DNA of 47,148 bases from Planctomycetales bacterium (GTDB taxonomy: Bacteria > Planctomycetota > Planctomycetia > Pirellulales > Thermoguttaceae): contig SKOZ01000094.1 in the NCBI GenBank assembly GCA_007119795.1, positions 1-47,148 on the forward strand, written 5' to 3'. Positions 33,498 through 42,510 of the stretch are shown in pieces (positions within the stretch are counted from its first letter, which is position 1; each line of letters begins with the position of its first letter). The notes beneath the pieces are model-generated. The model was not told where the DNA came from, ran no database searches, and was given only the letters and a program-made list of their open reading frames with translations. The translations under genes and the position numbers were made by a program.

Positions 33498-34703
33498 TTA
33501 TACACCACCCCCCGGCTGGGATGCAAACCCCAAGACGCGGCGGACTTCGGCGGGGCTGGTGATCCCCTCCTCGATGAGCCGGCAGGCCCGCTGCCAGCGG
33601 GTGACCATGCCCGCCTCCTCGGCCAGGGCTTCCAATCGACCCGCGTCGCTGCGGGAGAGGATGGCTCGGCCCAGATCGCTCCGCTCCGTCACGAGGAGTT
33701 CCGCGATCACTTGCCGGCCGCGGTAGCCGCTGCCGCGGCACACGGCGCAGCCCACCGACAGGTAGGCCTCGCTTACGGCGAGCCCGAGCCGGTCGGCGGC
33801 ATCGGTGGCGGGCCTTCGGCAATCGCAGAGCCGGCGGACGAGCCGCTGCGAAAGGATGGCCAGGATGCCGCTGCGGAGCATGTAGGGCTCGATGCCCATG
33901 TCCGAGAGCCGGCCGACGGCCTCCGCGGCACTGCCCGCGTGAAAGGTGCTCAGGAGGAGGTGGCCGGTCAGCGAGGCCTGCAAGGCCGCCTCGGCCGTGG
34001 CCCGGTCGCGGATCTCACCGACGAAGATCACCTCCGGGTCTTGGCGGAGGAGGAACCGCAGGCCCGTGGCCAGGTCGAGCCCCGCCGCGGCGTTCACCTG
34101 CGTCTGCCCCACCCCGCCGATGGCCACCTCGACCGGGTCCTCGAGGGAAACGAGGTTCCGTATACCCCCCTGGCCGGCCAGTTCGCGGAGGCAGGCGTAC
34201 ATGGTCGTCGTCTTGCCGCAGCCTGCCGGCCCGGTCGCCAGGATGGCCCCGGCCGTCTCGCCGAGCAGCTCGCCCAGGCGCGTGCGGATCTCGGCTGGCA
34301 GGCCGAGGTCGTCGAGCTGCTGGAGGCGGGTCCTGCCGCCGAAGAGCCGCACCACGGCCCGCTCGCCGTAGAGCGTGGGGAAGGTGCTCACCCGCATCTC
34401 CACAGCCCCCGGCGCGCCGCGGATTCGCCCCTCTTGGGGTACGTCGGTGCGGTAGGTCAGAAGTTCGGCGACGACCTTCAGGCGGCTGACGACGTTGGCG
34501 GCCGCGGCCGCCGGGAAGCGGTGCATCGTCTGGAGAACGCCGTCCACGCGCAGCCGCAGCTCGAGCCCCTCGGCAAAGGGCGTCAAGTGCAGGTCGCTGG
34601 CCTGGCGTTCCTGGGCCGCCCGCAGAACGCGGTCAACGACCGCCACGGCGTAGTAGGGGTCGTCCGTGCGGAGCGCCGACAGTTCGGTGGCCAGCGGATC
34701 CAT
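33498..34703 (-). CDS. gspE: Type II secretion/type IV pilus assembly ATPase (GspE/PilB-like)
   Basis: A 401-residue protein, shorter than GspE/PilB (about 500-570) because the N-terminal MshEN/T2SSE_N domain is absent. It begins at the core (ASDLHLTPFAEGLELRLRVD). Walker A is TGPAGCGKTTT (Lys164); the Asp box region is LVSLEDPVE, Walker B DPEVIFVGEIRD, His box LLLSTFHAG. A zinc-binding tetracysteine motif follows (RRLCDC ... CAVCRGSGYRGR). The start codon at 34703 directly abuts a heptamer array, so no Shine-Dalgarno sequence is present. It drives the pseudopilus whose other genes lie downstream; no secretin gene is visible. Confidence 0.93.
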   Translation of the reverse strand: MDPLATELSALRTDDPYYAVAVVDRVLRAAQERQASDLHLTPFAEGLELRLRVDGVLQTMHRFPAAAAANVVSRLKVVAELLTYRTDVPQEGRIRGAPGAVEMRVSTFPTLYGERAVVRLFGGRTRLQQLDDLGLPAEIRTRLGELLGETAGAILATGPAGCGKTTTMYACLRELAGQGGIRNLVSLEDPVEVAIGGVGQTQVNAAAGLDLATGLRFLLRQDPEVIFVGEIRDRATAEAALQASLTGHLLLSTFHAGSAAEAVGRLSDMGIEPYMLRSGILAILSQRLVRRLCDCRRPATDAADRLGLAVSEAYLSVGCAVCRGSGYRGRQVIAELLVTERSDLGRAILSRSDAGRLEALAEEAGMVTRWQRACRLIEEGITSPAEVRRVLGFASQPGGGV

Positions 34704-34848
34704 TGTCAGAGGTCAGATGTCAGAGGTCAGATGTCAGATGTCGGAGGAGAGGAAAGGGAGGCATCAAGCCAGGTTCCTTTCGGCCCGCCGTTCTTGTTGA
34801 CGTTCCGCTCCAGACTGAAAACCGAAAACCGAAAACGGAAGACTCACT
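34704..34848. repeat. Two heptamer arrays between gspE and the PhoPQ-related gene
   Basis: Array one, 34704-34745: TGTCAGA, GGTCAGA, TGTCAGA, GGTCAGA, TGTCAGA, TGTCGGA, starting right next to the gspE ATG (34701-34703, minus strand). Array two, 34814-34848: ACTGAAA, ACCGAAA, ACCGAAA, ACGGAAG, ACTCACT, running into the 3' end of the PhoPQ-related gene (stop codon 34844-34846). Between them is unassigned sequence of about 70 bp. Confidence 0.8.
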
Positions 34849-36235
34849 CGGAATCGCCGTAGGGAAGGACGTCGGGCACCACGTACACTGAGGTGGTCAG
34901 CTTGAGGGGAGCCGGGCCGCCGACGTCGAAGGCGAGCCCGACAAGAAAGGCCGTCCAGCCTTCGGGGGGCGTTTCGAGGCGGGCCACGTACTGGCCGTCG
35001 CCGTCGGCCTCCAGCGGCCGGCTGGTGAAGACCGGCCCGATGGTCTGCAGGCGAAAGTCGCGGGCATCGGTGGCCGTGCCCTGCCAGAGGCGGACCTCGA
35101 CGGGCTGGTCCTCCGTCGTGACACGGAGCGTCCCCCGGCCGTCATACTCCCACGCGTAGCGCGGCCGCGGCGTCCCCGAAAAAACAGCCCGGCAAAAGGC
35201 CACGATGCTCGTCAGGGCATCGGAGCCGCCCAGCCCGTGGTCGGTGTTGGGGACGTAGCGGAGCAGCCGCTCGCCGGGGAGGTCGTGGAAATAGAACTGC
35301 GAGGAATCGGGGAGGAAGAACTGGTCGCCGGTGGCGTTGACGATGAACTTCGGGAGCGTGTAGCGATCGCGGTACTTGTACGGATCGACGATCTTGCGGA
35401 TGGCCTCGAACTCCGGCTCGTGGAGGTACTGCATCAGGCCGTGCCGCTCGTAGTCGCCGATGGCCGGTGCCCAAAAGCCGTAGGCGGCGTGGTGGTGCTC
35501 CATGGAGGGGCCGAGGTTCAAGAGATCGATGACGATGGGCACAATGGCCTCGACGCGGTCGTCCACCGCGGCCGTGAGCCAGGTGGTCCAACCCCGCTTC
35601 GAAGCCCCCGAGACGATGAAGTCCTCAACCGGATGGCCCTCGGCAGCAAGCAACTCCTCCAGGGTGTCCATAGCGCGGACGGCACTCTTGGCCATGGCGA
35701 GCTGGGGGATCCAGGTGGGGTCGTCGGTCTCGAGGAACTGGGTCCAGCCGTAGGCCAACAGATCGTCCTCGTAACGTTGAACGCCGTCGTTGTGGAAGAC
35801 CAGCGGCTGGTTGGGAACGGTCCTGAGCTCGGCGACTACCGCCCCCGTCTCCTCGGCCAGGGCCACCAACTCGGGCGAAAGCCCCCGCGGCGGCTCATGG
35901 CTGTTGCTGCCGCCGCCGATGAAGAGAACCGCCTTGCCGGGCAGGGCCCCAGGCGGCTTTCCCACGACGAGCCAGTGCTGCCACTGCGTTCGGTCCACCT
36001 CCCCCTCGGCGCGCCAGGTCTGCGAGGTCATATCCACGATATAGACCGTGCCGCGGGGCGTCTCCTCCTTGGCCGCCAGCGACCAGCGGAAGCTCTCGTC
36101 GGGCTGGGCGACGTATCGGTCGAGGGGAGTCTCGGCAGCCGGGGACGCAGCCGGCCAGTTCGCGGCGATCAGTACGGCGAAGAGAGGAAAGCAGCAGCGC
36201 AGAAGAAGGTTGCCTCGCAGAAGTCCGCGCATCAT
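34844..36235 (-). CDS. PhoPQ-activated pathogenicity-related family exported protein
   Basis: A 463-residue protein from ATG 36235 (GGAG lies 9 bp upstream). It has an N-terminal signal peptide (about 1-33, LLRCCFPLFAVLIAANWPA then ASPAAET). The family signature follows: TPLDRYVAQPDESFRW, a region with VLFIGGGSNSH and TVPNQPLVF, the serine-hydrolase-like nucleophile block VSGASKRGWTTWL and LPKFIVNATGDQFFLPDS with a later NTDHGLGG. That order suits an alpha/beta-hydrolase fold (Ser, Asp, His). Despite the name, no link to virulence is implied; planctomycetes carry these as secreted enzymes of unknown substrate. Confidence 0.88.
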   Translation of the reverse strand: MMRGLLRGNLLLRCCFPLFAVLIAANWPAASPAAETPLDRYVAQPDESFRWSLAAKEETPRGTVYIVDMTSQTWRAEGEVDRTQWQHWLVVGKPPGALPGKAVLFIGGGSNSHEPPRGLSPELVALAEETGAVVAELRTVPNQPLVFHNDGVQRYEDDLLAYGWTQFLETDDPTWIPQLAMAKSAVRAMDTLEELLAAEGHPVEDFIVSGASKRGWTTWLTAAVDDRVEAIVPIVIDLLNLGPSMEHHHAAYGFWAPAIGDYERHGLMQYLHEPEFEAIRKIVDPYKYRDRYTLPKFIVNATGDQFFLPDSSQFYFHDLPGERLLRYVPNTDHGLGGSDALTSIVAFCRAVFSGTPRPRYAWEYDGRGTLRVTTEDQPVEVRLWQGTATDARDFRLQTIGPVFTSRPLEADGDGQYVARLETPPEGWTAFLVGLAFDVGGPAPLKLTTSVYVVPDVLPYGDSE

Positions 36236-36436
36236 CACTCGGTCTCCGAACAAGGGGGAATGCGGTGGCTGGTCGATGGTAAGAAGCGTTCGATGCAACT
36301 CGGACGGGCCGCCCCACTTCACCCCGAATGCACTCGGCGGCGCGTGCCGTCAGAAGAGGCTCGTGGCGGACAGACCACTTCAGGCCATCATAGGCTGCCC
36401 TGCCCCCCGGGGGAAGCGCCCGGCAGGCCCCAACCG

Positions 36437-37006
36437 TCACCGCCGCTTGCGGGCGATGGCCTTCTGCCGCGCCTTCTGCTTGGCGAAGCGTTTGGCCCGC
36501 CGCTCCTTGTCCCGCTGGGCCTTGGCCGCGCCGGGGCGGCCGCCGCTGGGGGCGGCGGCATCGGCGGCGAGCGCGCTCTTGAACATACGGTAGTGGCGGG
36601 CGAGGCGCTCGACGTAGGCGCGGTCCCGCAGCACGAGCGTTTGGACGAGCTCGAGCAGCTCGTGGGCAAACGGAGCGGCAGGGCTCCCGGGATTGAGGAC
36701 GGGACCGCGCAACATCCGAACGATGGTCGGGTCGTCGTTGCCCAGCCAACGGCGGTAGAAGGCGGCGTCCTCCCAGCCGTAGGCGATCACGGCCAGCGGC
36801 TTGCGGTCGTGCGGGGTGCAGACGTAGAGCATCACCCGCCGGCAGTCGCACGCAGGCTCGGCGCAGAAGTGCTCCAAGAGCCCGTACTCGCCGTCGGGAA
36901 TCTCCTCGGGATCGCTACCGGTCTTGGCCCCCCCGACGAGTATGAGCGTCCGCGTCTCGGCCGCGGCAAGGTCGGGAAAAAAATATCCGAAGGGTCGGAA
37001 AAACAT
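36437..37006 (-). CDS. Conserved Cys-rich hypothetical protein with basic C-terminal tail
   Basis: A 189-residue protein with a good ribosome binding site (AAGGAG) before ATG 37006. The N-terminal half includes FFRPFGYFFPDLAAAETRT and a Cys cluster CAEPACDCRR (four residues able to bind metal, with a later Cys in LYVCTPHDRK). The C-terminal 45 residues are Lys/Arg-rich (AQRDKERRAKRFAKQKARQK), suggesting nucleic-acid or membrane-surface binding. I cannot name the family. The 200-bp region on its 3' side, up to the PhoPQ-related gene start, has no gene; the 95 bp on its 5' side to the RNase HII-like gene are also empty. Confidence 0.65.
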   Translation of the reverse strand: MFFRPFGYFFPDLAAAETRTLILVGGAKTGSDPEEIPDGEYGLLEHFCAEPACDCRRVMLYVCTPHDRKPLAVIAYGWEDAAFYRRWLGNDDPTIVRMLRGPVLNPGSPAAPFAHELLELVQTLVLRDRAYVERLARHYRMFKSALAADAAAPSGGRPGAAKAQRDKERRAKRFAKQKARQKAIARKRR

Positions 37007-37101
37007 GGCACTCCTTCTCCATGGTGACTAGGCGAGACTCCAAACGCCGTCAAATTACCGCCCCGCTGCCCGGCAGGTCAAGTGCGCTGGCCCCCAGGGG
37101 T

Positions 37102-38112
37102 CTATCGCTTCCTCCACAGGAGGCGGTCGTCGAGGCCCATCTCGGCCGCGGCGGCGGCGATCTGGCTGCGGAAGCGGCGGGCGTCGAGGGGGTAGCCGGC
37201 CGTGGGCTTCAGGCCGGCCACCCGCGCCGTCCAGAAGGCGTTGAAGGCCTCCATCGCCAGTTCGCGGAGGTATTTCGAAGCCATCGAGGCGAGGGCCGCG
37301 GGCAGGCATTCCTCGGCACCGCTGCGAAAGCAGAACGAGACCCGCCGGCGGCCCCAACCGAAGCGGTACACGCTCTGCGCCCGCGACTCGCCGTGGATCT
37401 CGATGAAGGCGTCGTCGAAGTGCGCAGCGAGCAGGTCCCCGTAGCGGTTCCGCCCCCCGTGCTTGTCGCAGACGACCGCCACCGGGGCGTCGTCGTCTTC
37501 CGCGAGTGCAGCGATCTGCGCGGCCGCCAAGGCTAGGGTAACCGAGGAGAGGACGGCCCCCTTCGATCCCAGCCGGTCGATGCCGTCGTTCATCTCGTGC
37601 GCGAAGACCACGCGGCTGGAGAGCTCGACCAGCCGCACGCCAGCCGCCGCCAGCCCGGCGGCCAGCCGGCCGGCAGCCGGTTCGAGAGCCAGCGGATCGG
37701 CCTCGACGGGCACCGCCCGCGGCGGCCCCCCGGCGAAGGCCGCGTACCAGGGGACGTCGCCCCAGCGGCCAACCGCCGTGGGGTCCAGCGCTGCAAACAG
37801 CTCGACCCATGTCCGCGGTGTCTGCCCCAACACTCCCAGCCCCGAGTAGAGCCCGCGTTCCAGTTCCCCCAGTCCGCCTCCCTGCTGGAAGAGCCGCTTC
37901 GAGTCGCCGAAGAGGAGCGGCTCCGCCGCGGCGGCCGGGGCGCAGTCCACGGGGCGCATCCGGGGACCCGGCGGCCGCACGGTTCCCTCGAGCCGGTGGA
38001 AGAGCCCTTCGGCGGTTACCCCTTCGGGCACCTCCCAGACCGAGGCCGAGACGACCAGCGGCCCCAGGTTCGGACCATACCCGGCTTCGTCCGTGGCGAT
38101 GAGAAAGGGCAT
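37102..38112 (-). CDS. RNase HII-like protein
   Basis: A 336-residue protein from ATG 38112. The N-terminal motif DEAGYGPNLGPLVVSA corresponds to the RNase HII catalytic block (DEAGRGPLAGP), with Asp8 and Glu9 retained. Further acidic blocks, ELSSRVVFAHEMND and VVCDKHGGRNRY, could supply the other metal ligands, with a C-terminal AFNAFWTARVAGLKPTAGYP. At 336 residues it is much longer than ordinary RNase HII (about 200), so it is a divergent family member and RNA/DNA hybrid cleavage is not assured. It starts 11 bp after the sulfatase gene ends, so the pair is probably co-transcribed. Confidence 0.75.
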   Translation of the reverse strand: MPFLIATDEAGYGPNLGPLVVSASVWEVPEGVTAEGLFHRLEGTVRPPGPRMRPVDCAPAAAAEPLLFGDSKRLFQQGGGLGELERGLYSGLGVLGQTPRTWVELFAALDPTAVGRWGDVPWYAAFAGGPPRAVPVEADPLALEPAAGRLAAGLAAAGVRLVELSSRVVFAHEMNDGIDRLGSKGAVLSSVTLALAAAQIAALAEDDDAPVAVVCDKHGGRNRYGDLLAAHFDDAFIEIHGESRAQSVYRFGWGRRRVSFCFRSGAEECLPAALASMASKYLRELAMEAFNAFWTARVAGLKPTAGYPLDARRFRSQIAAAAAEMGLDDRLLWRKR

Positions 38113-38123
38113 CCTGGCGGAGG

Positions 38124-39572
38124 TTACCTCTCCAACTGCGAATCGACCGGCTCGACACCGGCACGGTGTTCCTCGGCGATGGCGAGGATCGCTTCCAGGA
38201 CGTCGGGATGCTGCTCGGCAACGTTGTACAGCTCGCCGGGATCGTGGCCGAGATGGAAGAGGAGCGGCGGGTCGTGTTCCTGGGGACCGCCGCCGTAGCC
38301 GGGCTGGGTGATGAAGTGGGCCTTGAACTCGCCGTGGCGGAGGGCGAAGAGCCGCGTGCCGCGGTAGTAGTACATCGTCTCCCGCGGGCTGGGGCTGTCG
38401 CCGGTGAGGACGGCCGAGAGGTCGTAGCCGTCGAGCACGCGGTCGGCGGGCGGCTCGCCACCGGCCAGCCGGATGGCTGTGACGAAGAGGTCCATCGTCG
38501 CGCCCATGCCGTAGATTACGGCCGGCTCGATGGTCCCCGGCCACCAGAGGATGGTCGGCACCCGCATGCCCCCTTCCCACGTGCTTCCCTTCCCTTCGCG
38601 GAGCAGGCCCGCGGTCCCCCCCTGCTCGTCGTACGTCAGCCAGGGGCCGTTGTCGGAAGTGAAGACGACCAGCGTCCGCTCGGCAAGGTCGAGCTCGCGG
38701 AGGGTATCGAGGATCTGCCCCACGCCGTGGTCGATCTCCTCGACCGTGTCGCCGTAGAGGCCGCGGCGGCTGGTGCCGAGGAAGTCGTCCGAGGCGAACA
38801 GGGGAACGTGGGGGAGACTATGGGGGACGTAGACGAAGAAGGGCTCGTCGCGGTGTTCGCGGATGAAGCGGATGGCCTCCTCCGTGTAGCGGCGGGTGAT
38901 GGTGGTCTGGTCGGCGGGCCGCTCGATGATCTCTTCGTTGCGCATCAGCGGCACGTTCCAGTACTCGATCCGCGGGTCCAGGAAGGCCGCCCGGCCCGGT
39001 GGAGCGGCGGCGGTGCGGTCCATATCGTTCGAGTAGGGGATGCCGTAGTAGTAATCGAAGCCGTGGCTGGTGGGCAGGAACTCCGGCAGGTGGCCCAGGT
39101 GCCATTTGCCGATGCAGGCGGTGGCGTAGCCGAGCTCCTTAAGGGCCCTGGCCAGGGTGGTTTCCGTCTGGGGCAGCCCCCCCTTGGAGTTCGGGAAGAG
39201 GACGCGGCGGCGGTCGGAGCACATACCGTTGCGAACCGGCAGCCGGCCGGTGAGCAGGGCCGCCCGGCTCGGGGTGCAGACGCTGGCGGCCACGTAGAAA
39301 TCGGTCCACCGCTGGCCTTCGGCGGCCATGCGATCGAGGTGGGGCGTGGCCAGGGTGGGGTGGCCGTAGCAGCCCAGGTCGCCGTAGCCGAGGTCGTCGG
39401 TGAAGATGAGCACAATATTTGGTGCAGGACTTCTATCCGGGAAATCTCCGTTTATTTCGGCACCTGTTGAGAGCAGGAAGGCGGAGATGACGAGGATGAG
39501 TGTGGTTTTTTGTAGTAATGGGGACGGTGAATGCGGGGTGTAACAGCCCTCTTGTGATGGCGGGAGTCGCAT
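38124..39572 (-). CDS. Exported sulfatase (type I, formylglycine)
   Basis: A 482-residue protein starting at ATG 39572, preceded by AAGGAGGTG 5 bp upstream. It has a signal peptide-like hydrophobic stretch (about 22-37, [15 protein letters not shown]). The alkaline-phosphatase-fold core has [16 protein letters not shown] (metal Asp pair), the sulfatase signature [12 protein letters not shown] (Cys99, converted to formylglycine by an unlinked enzyme) and [10 protein letters not shown]. Next come [10 protein letters not shown] with its Asp-Asn pair, and a C-terminal domain with [11 protein letters not shown]. It resembles arylsulfatase A. Planctomycetes use such enzymes on sulfated polysaccharides; this one's substrate is unknown. 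Confidence 0.95.
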   Translation of the reverse strand: MRLPPSQEGCYTPHSPSPLLQKTTLILVISAFLLSTGAEINGDFPDRSPAPNIVLIFTDDLGYGDLGCYGHPTLATPHLDRMAAEGQRWTDFYVAASVCTPSRAALLTGRLPVRNGMCSDRRRVLFPNSKGGLPQTETTLARALKELGYATACIGKWHLGHLPEFLPTSHGFDYYYGIPYSNDMDRTAAAPPGRAAFLDPRIEYWNVPLMRNEEIIERPADQTTITRRYTEEAIRFIREHRDEPFFVYVPHSLPHVPLFASDDFLGTSRRGLYGDTVEEIDHGVGQILDTLRELDLAERTLVVFTSDNGPWLTYDEQGGTAGLLREGKGSTWEGGMRVPTILWWPGTIEPAVIYGMGATMDLFVTAIRLAGGEPPADRVLDGYDLSAVLTGDSPSPRETMYYYRGTRLFALRHGEFKAHFITQPGYGGGPQEHDPPLLFHLGHDPGELYNVAEQHPDVLEAILAIAEEHRAGVEPVDSQLER

Positions 39573-40062
39573 CGCAGCACCTCCTTCAGGCTTGGCAAAT
39601 CGTGCTGGTAGGACGGGGACAGGCCAACCGTCGGCCACCCAGTATCGGTCGCCCGCGATCCCCCGTCAACGCGCCTGGGGATTCAACCGGCGGCAAACGC
39701 TGGGGGAAGGGAGGATCACCATGGGAGGGAAACGGAAGCCGCGGCGGCGGCCGCATGGGTCGGCATGACACGGGAGGCAGACCGACTGCTGGTACTATAC
39801 GATGCCGGACACAAAAAAAGCTTCAGGAAGTTGACCCGGCTCGAGGTCCCACTCGGAGACCAACTCCGTCGCCGACACGCCCGCCTGCCGCCGCGCCGAC
39901 TCTTCGCTCGCGCGGAAATGCTTGACCTGGCCCCCCTTCGTGATAGGCTGGTGGGCGCCCGCGGTCGGCAGTATCCGCTCGGGCGTTTTTTGGGAATCGA
40001 TGCCCAGCCCCGGAAGAGCCGGAGCTTCAAACCTTCAAGGTATCGCGAGAGGAGGTGGTATC
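39573..40062. other. 490-bp intergenic region between divergent genes
   Basis: This stretch separates the divergent sulfatase and aldo/keto-reductase genes and must hold their promoters. I see no gene I can support: the open frames on both strands (for example 39716-40030 minus) have no ribosome binding site and low-complexity Ser/Arg/Pro composition. A local A-run lies near 39811-39817. GAGAGGAGG just before 40063 serves as the ribosome binding site of the reductase gene. No heptamer array is visible here. Confidence 0.5.
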
Positions 40063-40995
40063 ATGCCGCAGTATATCGCACGCAGGCAGCTTCTCAAGTC
40101 GGCGATGGCTGCCGCAGCCGGAATGGGGGCGGCCAGGTCCCTCGACGTCGCGCACCTGTCCCACCTTTACGCCGGCCAGGGCGATGTCGCCCCCATGCCG
40201 GCCCGCCGGCTGGGAAGGACGGACTACCAGGTGCGGCTCTTCAGCCTCGGGGCCCAGGCGACCGTCGAACAGGAGGGCCGGCAAGAGGAAGCCGTGGAGA
40301 TCATCAATCGCGCCCTCGACCTGGGGGTGAACTACATCGATACGGCCCCCCGGTACGGGGCGGGGATCAGCGAGCGCAATGTCGGCGAGGTCATGAAGGA
40401 CCGCCGCAAGGAGGTCTTCCTGGCCACCAAGAGCCACGACCTCACCTACGACGGCACGATGAGGCTCTGCGAGGAGAGCCTCGAGCGGCTGCAGACCGAC
40501 TACCTCGACCTCTACCAGCACCATGCCGTGCACCGCGACGAGCAGCTCGAGCAGATCCTCGCCAGGGACGGCGCCGTGCGGGCCTTCGAGCGACTGCAAG
40601 AGGAGGGCGTCATCAAGCACAAGGGGATCACGGGCCACTCGTCGCGCGTCCTCCTGCGGGCCCTGGAGCAATACGACTATGCCTGTGCGCTGATCACCCT
40701 GAACCCCGCCGACATTTGGATGTTGGACCGCGAATACTTGGGTGCCTTCTTCGCCAAGGCCGCGGAGAAGGACGTGGGCGTGATCGGCATGAAGGTGGTC
40801 GCTCGGGGGCAGATCCTCGAGAGGGGGTTGACGATGAAGGAGCTGCTCACCTACACGCTGAGCTTCCCGGTGGCGACGGCGGTCGTGGGCATCTCCGTCG
40901 TGGAGCAGCTCGACGAGAACGTCGCCATCGCCCGCGGCTTCGAGCCCCTCTCGGAGGAAGCGCGGGCGGCGATCGAACGGCGCGCCGCCGCGTGA
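40063..40995 (+). CDS. Tat-type exported aldo/keto reductase
   Basis: A 310-residue protein from ATG 40063, preceded by AGAGGAGGTGG. The N-terminus ARRQLLKSAMAAAAGMGAA is a twin-arginine-like signal, so the enzyme may be exported folded. The aldo/keto reductase core follows: NYIDTAPRYGAGISE (Asp and Tyr of the catalytic tetrad), EVFLATKSHD (Lys) and LDLYQHHAVH (His). The C-terminus includes VGVIGMKVVARGQIL and FPVATAVVGISVVEQLDEN, fitting the NADP-binding part. Substrate unknown. It converges on the DUF362 gene; the 156-bp gap has no clear terminator. Confidence 0.92.
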   Translation: MPQYIARRQLLKSAMAAAAGMGAARSLDVAHLSHLYAGQGDVAPMPARRLGRTDYQVRLFSLGAQATVEQEGRQEEAVEIINRALDLGVNYIDTAPRYGAGISERNVGEVMKDRRKEVFLATKSHDLTYDGTMRLCEESLERLQTDYLDLYQHHAVHRDEQLEQILARDGAVRAFERLQEEGVIKHKGITGHSSRVLLRALEQYDYACALITLNPADIWMLDREYLGAFFAKAAEKDVGVIGMKVVARGQILERGLTMKELLTYTLSFPVATAVVGISVVEQLDENVAIARGFEPLSEEARAAIERRAAA

Positions 40996-41151
40996 GCGGC
41001 CACGGCGCCGACGCCACCTTGGCCAATGCCGTGGGGGAGCCACCTGCCGCGGAGTGGCCCGCTGGAAGTCTCGCGGTCAGCCTTCACCCACGGCGAACCG
41101 CAACCAGCTCGCCGTAGCGGCAAGGGCGAATAACTCCATGAATACCGCCCG

Positions 41152-42510
41152 TTACGCCTTGATGAGCTCGATGCCTTCGCCCGTCCCGAGATCGCGCGTG
41201 TACTGCTTGCGCTCGGGGTCGTTCCAATGCTCGTGGACGCCCAGGCTGTTCGGGATGCTGCCGTCGCCTGCCGGGGCGTAGCGCGTCGCCGAAGGCGGCT
41301 GCGGGAGCAGCGCCGCTTCGTGCAGGTAGTTGTCCACCGCGCCCACCATCCGCCTTGCAGTCGGTTCCGCCCCGAAAAAGTCCACGGCCACCGATTCGAT
41401 CGCCACCGGATCCTGCGAGGCCAGCATGCTCGCCGTCCAATGACCCTCGAATGGCGCCGACTGCCACTTCTCCGGCAGCACGGACTGGTGCGGCGCGGCA
41501 TAGAGGGCATCGATGTAATAGAGGATCGTCTTGCCGCCGAGGTCGGGGTGACCCAGCAGGTCGACCAGTGCGTTGTAGGTCCCCATCGGCCGGCGGGTGG
41601 TGGTGATCGAGTCGTGCAGATGACTGGGGTTCCAGCCACGGTGGGGGTCGCCCGGGCCGGGGTCTTCGCGGTAGACCGAACCGTAATGATTCTTCACGCA
41701 GAGGGTGACGCCCGCCAGGCTGTGCCCCTTCAGCACAGCGGCGTTGATCTGGTAGGTCGCGCCGGTCACGCACTTGGGCAGGTAGGTCTTGCCGTGGTCC
41801 GGCGTGGCGGGATCCCCGAAGAAGAGCGCCGCGTTCCTGTCGGGCTCGGTCTTGAAGCGCCCTTCTCCGCCGTCGCGGTCTTCGAAGCGGATGCCGGGAA
41901 ATTCCGCGTGGCAAGGGTCGAAGATCGAGTCGGGAACGAATCGGGAGGCGTCGTACACGATGAGGTCGCTCTCCCGCACGCCCGCCTCCCGCACGAGCTG
42001 CCGCAGCAGAGCAATCGTCGACTGCGGCGTGTTGTACACCCCCTGCGTCGGATCGACGCGCCGCTGGCAGCAGTTGAGATTGAGCTTCACGACGACCTTT
42101 TCGCCGGGCTGGTAGCCGGCGTTGCCCCGCCGCCGTTTCCGGTTCGCGTGCCGGAAGAGGCGATTCCACGCCTCGGCCTCCGTCTTGGCGCCGGTGACCA
42201 GCTTCAGGGTGTCGCGGAGCATGCGATCAGCGCCGGCGGCGTCGGTGAAGCGGTCCTCGTACCAGCCGCCCGACTCCGTGTCGCCGTCCCAGCGGGCAAC
42301 GGACGGATCGTGGACCCAGACGACGCGGCCGGGCAAGATGCCTCGGGCCGTGCCGATCGGCTCGTTCGGCGGCTCGGGCGCCACCCATCGAGCCGGCGTC
42401 GAACCCGCCTCGTCCGCCACCGCCCGGCGGACCGGCAAGGGGATCCACAAGGACCATGTGGGACAGGTGCCGGCAGCCAGCACCCCCTTGAGAAACGCGC
42501 GTCGACTCAC
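41152..42510 (-). CDS. Tat-exported DUF362 domain protein
   Basis: A 452-residue protein. I chose GTG 42510, which gives SRRAFLKGVLAAG as an N-terminal twin-arginine signal and has GAGGAG 8 bp upstream; the ATG at 42543 would place the signal further inside. The DUF362 region includes KVVVKLNLNCCQRRVDPTQG, a segment with VYDASRFVPDSIFDP, and INAAVLKGHSLAGVTLCVKN. It then has the typical LVDLLGHPDLGGKTILYYID and ASQDPVAIESVAVDFF. It carries no [4Fe-4S] motif. DUF362 function is not established; exported copies are common in planctomycetes. Confidence 0.85.
   Translation of the reverse strand: MSRRAFLKGVLAAGTCPTWSLWIPLPVRRAVADEAGSTPARWVAPEPPNEPIGTARGILPGRVVWVHDPSVARWDGDTESGGWYEDRFTDAAGADRMLRDTLKLVTGAKTEAEAWNRLFRHANRKRRRGNAGYQPGEKVVVKLNLNCCQRRVDPTQGVYNTPQSTIALLRQLVREAGVRESDLIVYDASRFVPDSIFDPCHAEFPGIRFEDRDGGEGRFKTEPDRNAALFFGDPATPDHGKTYLPKCVTGATYQINAAVLKGHSLAGVTLCVKNHYGSVYREDPGPGDPHRGWNPSHLHDSITTTRRPMGTYNALVDLLGHPDLGGKTILYYIDALYAAPHQSVLPEKWQSAPFEGHWTASMLASQDPVAIESVAVDFFGAEPTARRMVGAVDNYLHEAALLPQPPSATRYAPAGDGSIPNSLGVHEHWNDPERKQYTRDLGTGEGIELIKA

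Noticed and set aside
39587..39603. Sigma-54-like promoter TTGGCAAATCGTGCTGG
   Set aside because: The distance between the GG and GC elements is 8 bp rather than 10, so it does not fit the -24/-12 consensus.
39716..40030. 104-residue minus-strand open frame in the sulfatase/reductase gap
   Set aside because: Ser/Arg/Pro-rich translation, no ribosome binding site, no recognisable domain.
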